A stretch of DNA of 64,000 bases from Paragonimus westermani (Eukaryota > Platyhelminthes > Trematoda > Plagiorchiida > Troglotrematidae), in NCBI GenBank assembly GCA_008508345.1, contig QNGE01000284.1, forward strand, positions 78,641 to 142,640, written 5' to 3'. Both the position numbers and the translations under genes were made by a program. Under the pieces are notes generated by a model that worked only from the letters and a program-made list of their open reading frames with translations, was not told the DNA's origin and searched no databases. Positions 59,454 to 64,000 of the stretch are shown piece by piece. Position 1 is the stretch's first letter. The number at the start of each line of letters is the position of its first letter.

Positions 59454-62400
59454 CTGCTTACGTATGCCGTAGGGCATCACATCAATTTCGCTTAACACAA
59501 CAAAGACAAGTATTCGCTGGTTTTTTGTAATGTCCATTTATTCTGTATGGGGAGCAACAAGTGCGCTGCGGTTATTTCGGTCAGGCAGGTGCACTTCATG
59601 GAAATCAATCCGGTGCAGAAGACTTGCAACTGCACGTGAGGAACTCCCAAAATTTCACTCTACTTCTTCCATTTGGAGTGTGACCAGAATCTGCCCAAAA
59701 TTGCATCGAAATTGGTGCCTCTGCACTACCTGATGTAGCAGTCACCATAAAGGCAGAATCACTGAACAGACAACAAGCATTGCACAGATGAAAGAAAATT
59801 TTCGAGAGCATCAAAATATTTCCTTTGAAACCGTTTTCTTACAACACCAACCGAATTCACTCACGCGGGCCTGACGGCTTCATCTTAGTTGTTGTCACAA
59901 TCCTTCTACTATTAAACACGCTGCGTGCCACGATCGCCAAAACTTCGCTTAGCTCTCCAGTCACCTAACCCACCAAGCATAGACCACAGCCGGAACTGAG
60001 AAAAGCTTTAAGTCTCAATTAAGTCAAGGCCAACCTGAAGGGCGTCCTTCTTGATCATTCCTTGTAACAGGGTGAGAGAAACTGCCAAAGTGCGAGGCCA
60101 AAACACAAATCAAGAGTGAACGTAAGCTAACACAGCCTGTGTATGTAACAAAAATCGAAAATGCTGTGTCGTTTCATACACATCCAACGACTGACCTCCA
60201 CGCTCAAGTACAAGTGCTCAGACAACCGAGACAAACGCAAACCGCCTTCCCTGCTACTTTCCTGAAAACACATCGGGCAGCTGCTGAGAAAATCCTCCTT
60301 CCCTGGCCGACAGATCTGGTTCTGTTACAATTATGCATGTGCTAAAAATCACTGCGTTGATCACGCTCTCCTGAATGTGTTTCTCACAAATGCGTCGAGA
60401 AATATACCATTATTATCGTCTATATAGATAGTAGTAGAAACCGGGTCATCTGTGAGTCATGCTGACAGCCACAAATGAGTTGCGCGTATATTATGATGGA
60501 CGGCTAGGGTATCATATACAGAGACCGTAGGTTACCTTCGCTAGTCACTGGGGAATCCAGTTTGATCAGTGTCGGATGTGATAAGACAACCTGTATTTCA
60601 ACCTGACCGGCGCTGATGCAGAGTTGTACGCACGGCTAAGCGGTTGTAGGGGAGCTGTAAAAAAGAGACAGTGCCCCCAAATTGCTGTCAACCACCGGAA
60701 ATGTGATGTGCAAGAACCACTTACAAACCAACGGCGAAAATAGCAGCCTTAAAGCTGAACTTTAACGGAAATGAAGATACCAACCTAAAACCGAGCATGG
60801 CCGAAAGAACATTACAGAGATCACGAAGGGCTGCTGTGCATAATAATGAGAAAACAGTTTCTAAACAACTGAACTGCCAGAAAAGAACTAGATAGAAGGG
60901 AGTGGACAGGTAGTTTATAGGTGGAGGTAACGTTCGAAAATAGCGACATCAGGCGCTTACCTGCAGCGTAAGTTGGAATGTGAACTGCTTCAGCCGAAAT
61001 CAAAATGCAACAAGTTCGGTGTTCATCCGGTACACATAAATCTCCCGAAGGGATTATGTATTCTGCTGACCCGCCACAGTATACAGTCTAATACAGGGTA
61101 GATATAAGTCTGCTCTGGACAGCAAGAGGACGTAAATTAGGAGAGAAAGCCAGCGTCGCCGTTAAATAGAATATCCTGTGGAATTTCAACCAGGTCATAT
61201 GTTCCGGGGAGAGATTCTGAAGTGCTGGTAATCCCGCTACTTCACTGCAGCAGACAGGGCAAGTCACAGGATAACGCGTAGTATAATAGGAGTGCGGATA
61301 TATCAGACCCTGGTCACTTAAAAACTGACGCACGGAGCATGAAATTCGTGGAAGACTCAAAGGGTGTCAAAAATGAGGAGGCTTCACTATCGAAGAGGGC
61401 ACGCACCAACTAAAGAAGGAAGAGGACGGATTGATGTGAAGATTCAAGGCGATTCGGGGCCCACAGTGAAATCGAAACAAAACATAGTGCTGGGGGTGGT
61501 AATGGCCAAATTCCAGACAAACATGAGTGTTTCTGCATGCAAACCTTCAAATGTATGCGAATTCGCCTGCCACAGACAGGCTGCAACCGAGGGCGCCATC
61601 CGATCGATGATGATGGTGAAAAGGAGTGGCTACGGTACGAAACTGAAGGAAGACAGTTGAGTTTCAGCTAATAAAATCGGCCAGGAAGAATGAGGTGTAC
61701 AAGGGAAATGGTACAGCTTTCGGGCAGGGGTTTGCCAAGGAAATATGTAGCCGCTTAGGGTTCTTAAATTGAGATTTTCAGCACAGGCAGCTTTGTTGCT
61801 GGGAGGATTCTCAAGTTTTCTATGTAAAAGCTCGCCACATCGGAAACAAGTGCGGTAATACCGTCAGCGTGGAAATGAGGTCAGTCTCATGACTGCGACC
61901 GAAACGGTTAACGTGTATATCTTCAGCCCACACGAGATGTCCGTTCAACACACTGAAGAATCATGGCGAACCAAACGTGGGACACCAGGGGTGGATCTCA
62001 GCTACCTAAACTTCTAATGGTGATGGGTTGAAACTGCTCGGAACACGAAGGCATATCCGTGAAATCTGTCATTGGTGAGAATATTGACCGAATGCATTGG
62101 AAAGCGGACTCTTCAATGTCGTTTTCTTCCGACACGTGTGACTGCAATAGCACATATTGACATCTGTCAATGGAGTCTGGAGTTGTATCAAACACTAATT
62201 AACGGTTAGCAGGTTTGTCATCAACACAGTGCATCGAACTGTCAAGCGAGTAAACGTAAAAACTGAAATTCTGTTGGTTGGAATGCGTTTTCAGTTCTCG
62301 CATAAGCCAGAAGTGGTTGATATTTGTACTGCTGGTGAACACCTCGAGGGTGCTAATACTTCGACACACAGTTCACAGTTGAATAGGCTAGTAATAACCC

Positions 62401-63113
62401 CCCAAAGTCTGCTCCAGAGTAGTGGACTTAATCACTTCAATTATCGTGAACGCACGCACTAGCAAGGGATGCTTGATGTAAACTATGTACATATGCGTGT
62501 GCAGGTGGGTAAAATCCGCTTTTCGGGAGTCGGATAAGAAGTAGGGTCAATGTTAATTGCCGTTGATAGTGTTGAACTTGTGATCTGTTGAATCACTACT
62601 ACGTGTTCTGTTGAATTTATGATGGTCTGCCGAATTATTATTAAGCATGCTGTGCGTGGTTTGATTAGTGTCCAGTTTGTTGAAAAGGTGCCCGTAAGTT
62701 TCAACTATCAACTGTTTGGAAACTTCACTAATTTCCCTATTCTTGCTTCACTTTCCGTTACTCACTCTAGGCATTGTGACACCACAACTCTCAAAGGCAA
62801 CCATTTGCACTCAGTTTTTGTTGTTAACTTGAGGTTCCTACCATTCTTTGATTCGTGGACGTTCAGTTGGTTTCAAAATAACCTCAACCATTTTTCTACG
62901 TCAACCTAGTTCTGCCCTATCGTTCTCCGTTACTGATAAGTGTCTGATTACTGGTTTTGCTTCACGAGCATATTTTTTATTTAACTGTGGAAGATAACTC
63001 CACATTCGAGAAGCAAAACCTCACGTTTCACATAATTATTTGCTTACCACCGTATTGAAACCCGTAATCAGGGAGGCTTTCTCAGTAGCCATTTTCAGGG
63101 AAGACTGCCGTTC
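59454..63113. other. Unassigned region right of ULK4
   Basis: 3.7 kb without a recognised gene or repeat. If 63114-63524 and 59086-59453 belong to one minus-strand gene, this is its intron(s) and perhaps small exons. Short frames such as 61364-61660 (+) and 61088-61360 (-) overlap no known family. Confidence 0.35.
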
Positions 63114-63524
63114 CTACCATTGGATATTAAAGGATGATTTTATTAGATTAACATATTGCGCGCCTTTTCGTGTGAACTTTAAAAGTTCACGGGCAGTTCG
63201 CTGAAAATTATCCGCAGGTAATAAATGCTGACGTTCGTAGACCGTTAATATGTGAGATTGTAATATCGTCTGAATGGCGGTAGACGGAATGTTCTTGAAT
63301 GTATTAAATACTCCTGTTGCACTCTGGGGAATATTCCGTTTTACTGCGTAAAAGAATTTCATCAGGGACGCCAAGAAGTCGCGTTCATTTAATAGAGGAA
63401 TAAGTTGGTTTGGCGTTATGGTAACATAGAAATCGATAAGTTGATGAAGGTACATGAGCCCCCCAGGAGGTGGAACTTCATGTGCCTTCCGAAAGGCAAA
63501 GTGGTTGAACCGGAAGCGAAGCAT
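63114..63524 (-). CDS. Unrecognised coding exon of an upstream gene
   Basis: A 136-codon minus-strand frame of convincing protein character: a basic aromatic start (MLRFRFNHFAFRKAHEVPPP), then GGLMYLHQLIDFYVTI, LIPLLNERDFLASLMKFFY and a run of amphipathic helices ending LLKFTRKGAQYVNLIKSSF. The frame stays open upstream to a possible acceptor (cgtcaccag|GAAAGACTTC), so it may be an internal exon. It can end at TAG (63113-63111) or at a donor ATG|GTAGGA just before it. It looks like an all-helical domain, but I do not recognise the family. Confidence 0.5.
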   Translation of the reverse strand: MLRFRFNHFAFRKAHEVPPPGGLMYLHQLIDFYVTITPNQLIPLLNERDFLASLMKFFYAVKRNIPQSATGVFNTFKNIPSTAIQTILQSHILTVYERQHLLPADNFQRTARELLKFTRKGAQYVNLIKSSFNIQW

Positions 63525-63578
63525 CCCACCCCATGAAGTCTTTCCTGGTGACGCACTAAACTCAGTGCTTGACGGTCA

Positions 63579-64000
63579 GCCTACATGCACCCTACAGTCA
63601 CAACGCGACGACGTGAAAATGATGTGGAAGTGTCGCAATTCATTTATTTTATGCACATCATTCTCGGAAATATTTCATTCGAACTCAGTTCAAACACAAG
63701 CGTACATCACGGGTCATCCTTGGCCCGTCCCGTCTGTAACTAGAGGCTGGTATAGCTTCAGGTACAGCGAAAAATATGAGTTGATGAAGGACCTACTTGT
63801 AGCGCTTACTCCCATGCGTGGCATTGACGCTCACCATGTCAGGAAACCGTCTGAATGACTGCACCTATTGCCTCTGTGCGAAACCTGTGTGTGTGTATCC
63901 GTTACTGTCTTCCTTGATGACACGCAGTACGCCGTTTTTCTCTCAACGGCTCAGAACTTGTGGAAGCTTTTCTCCAGCAATAACGTACGACTATCCACTC
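63579..64000. other. Right end, unassigned
   Basis: No recognised coding sequence. A plus-strand frame (63454-63858) overlaps the better minus-strand frame and is probably its shadow in part. Confidence 0.35.

Noticed and set aside
63454..63858. 134-codon plus-strand frame at the right end
   Set aside because: Overlaps the more protein-like minus-strand frame and shows no recognisable motif.

Overview
The window is eukaryotic nuclear DNA, almost certainly from a parasitic flatworm (Platyhelminthes, most like a trematode). Reasons: one animal gene is cut by long introns but also has a 44-nt micro-intron near its 5' end, a trait known from flatworm genes; and the introns hold Penelope-like elements, RTE-type non-LTR retrotransposons and a Gypsy-type element of the kinds that crowd trematode genomes. 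I cannot name the species from this sequence alone.

Layout. The dominant gene is ULK4, on the minus strand. Its start codon is at 58555 and eight coding exons run leftwards to 11983. They join into one open frame of 1325 codons with matching intron phases (0,0,0,1,0,0,1, with exon 8 ending in phase 0). Exons 1-3 encode the kinase-like domain, exon 4 and part of exon 5 an unconserved Ser/Thr-rich linker, and the rest of exon 5 plus exons 6-8 the helical (ARM/HEAT-like) repeats. The last few hundred residues of the ULK4 family have no counterpart here, so the 3' exons should lie left of position 1. The kinase domain has lost its catalytic residues and is a pseudokinase.

Nearly everything else between 1 and 57854 is ULK4 intron. 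Intron 2 (18.5 kb) holds three copies of an RTE retrotransposon 3' end, two of them near-identical and inverted, and a Gypsy pol remnant. Intron 4 holds another RTE copy. Intron 5 holds a long broken Penelope-like element with reverse transcriptase and GIY-YIG parts. Intron 6 holds a second Penelope-like remnant next to a scrap of DDE transposase. All recognised protein-coding transposon remnants but one lie on the plus strand, antisense to ULK4. Two unnamed dispersed repeat families (2488/28376 and 32812/35233) and two tRNA-like segments were also found.

Right of ULK4 (58556-64000), the minus strand holds a well-formed reading frame at 63114-63524 and a possible 3'-terminal coding segment at 59086-59453. 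They may belong to an upstream neighbour gene that I do not recognise. There is no bacterial operon structure, CRISPR array or ribosomal RNA here.
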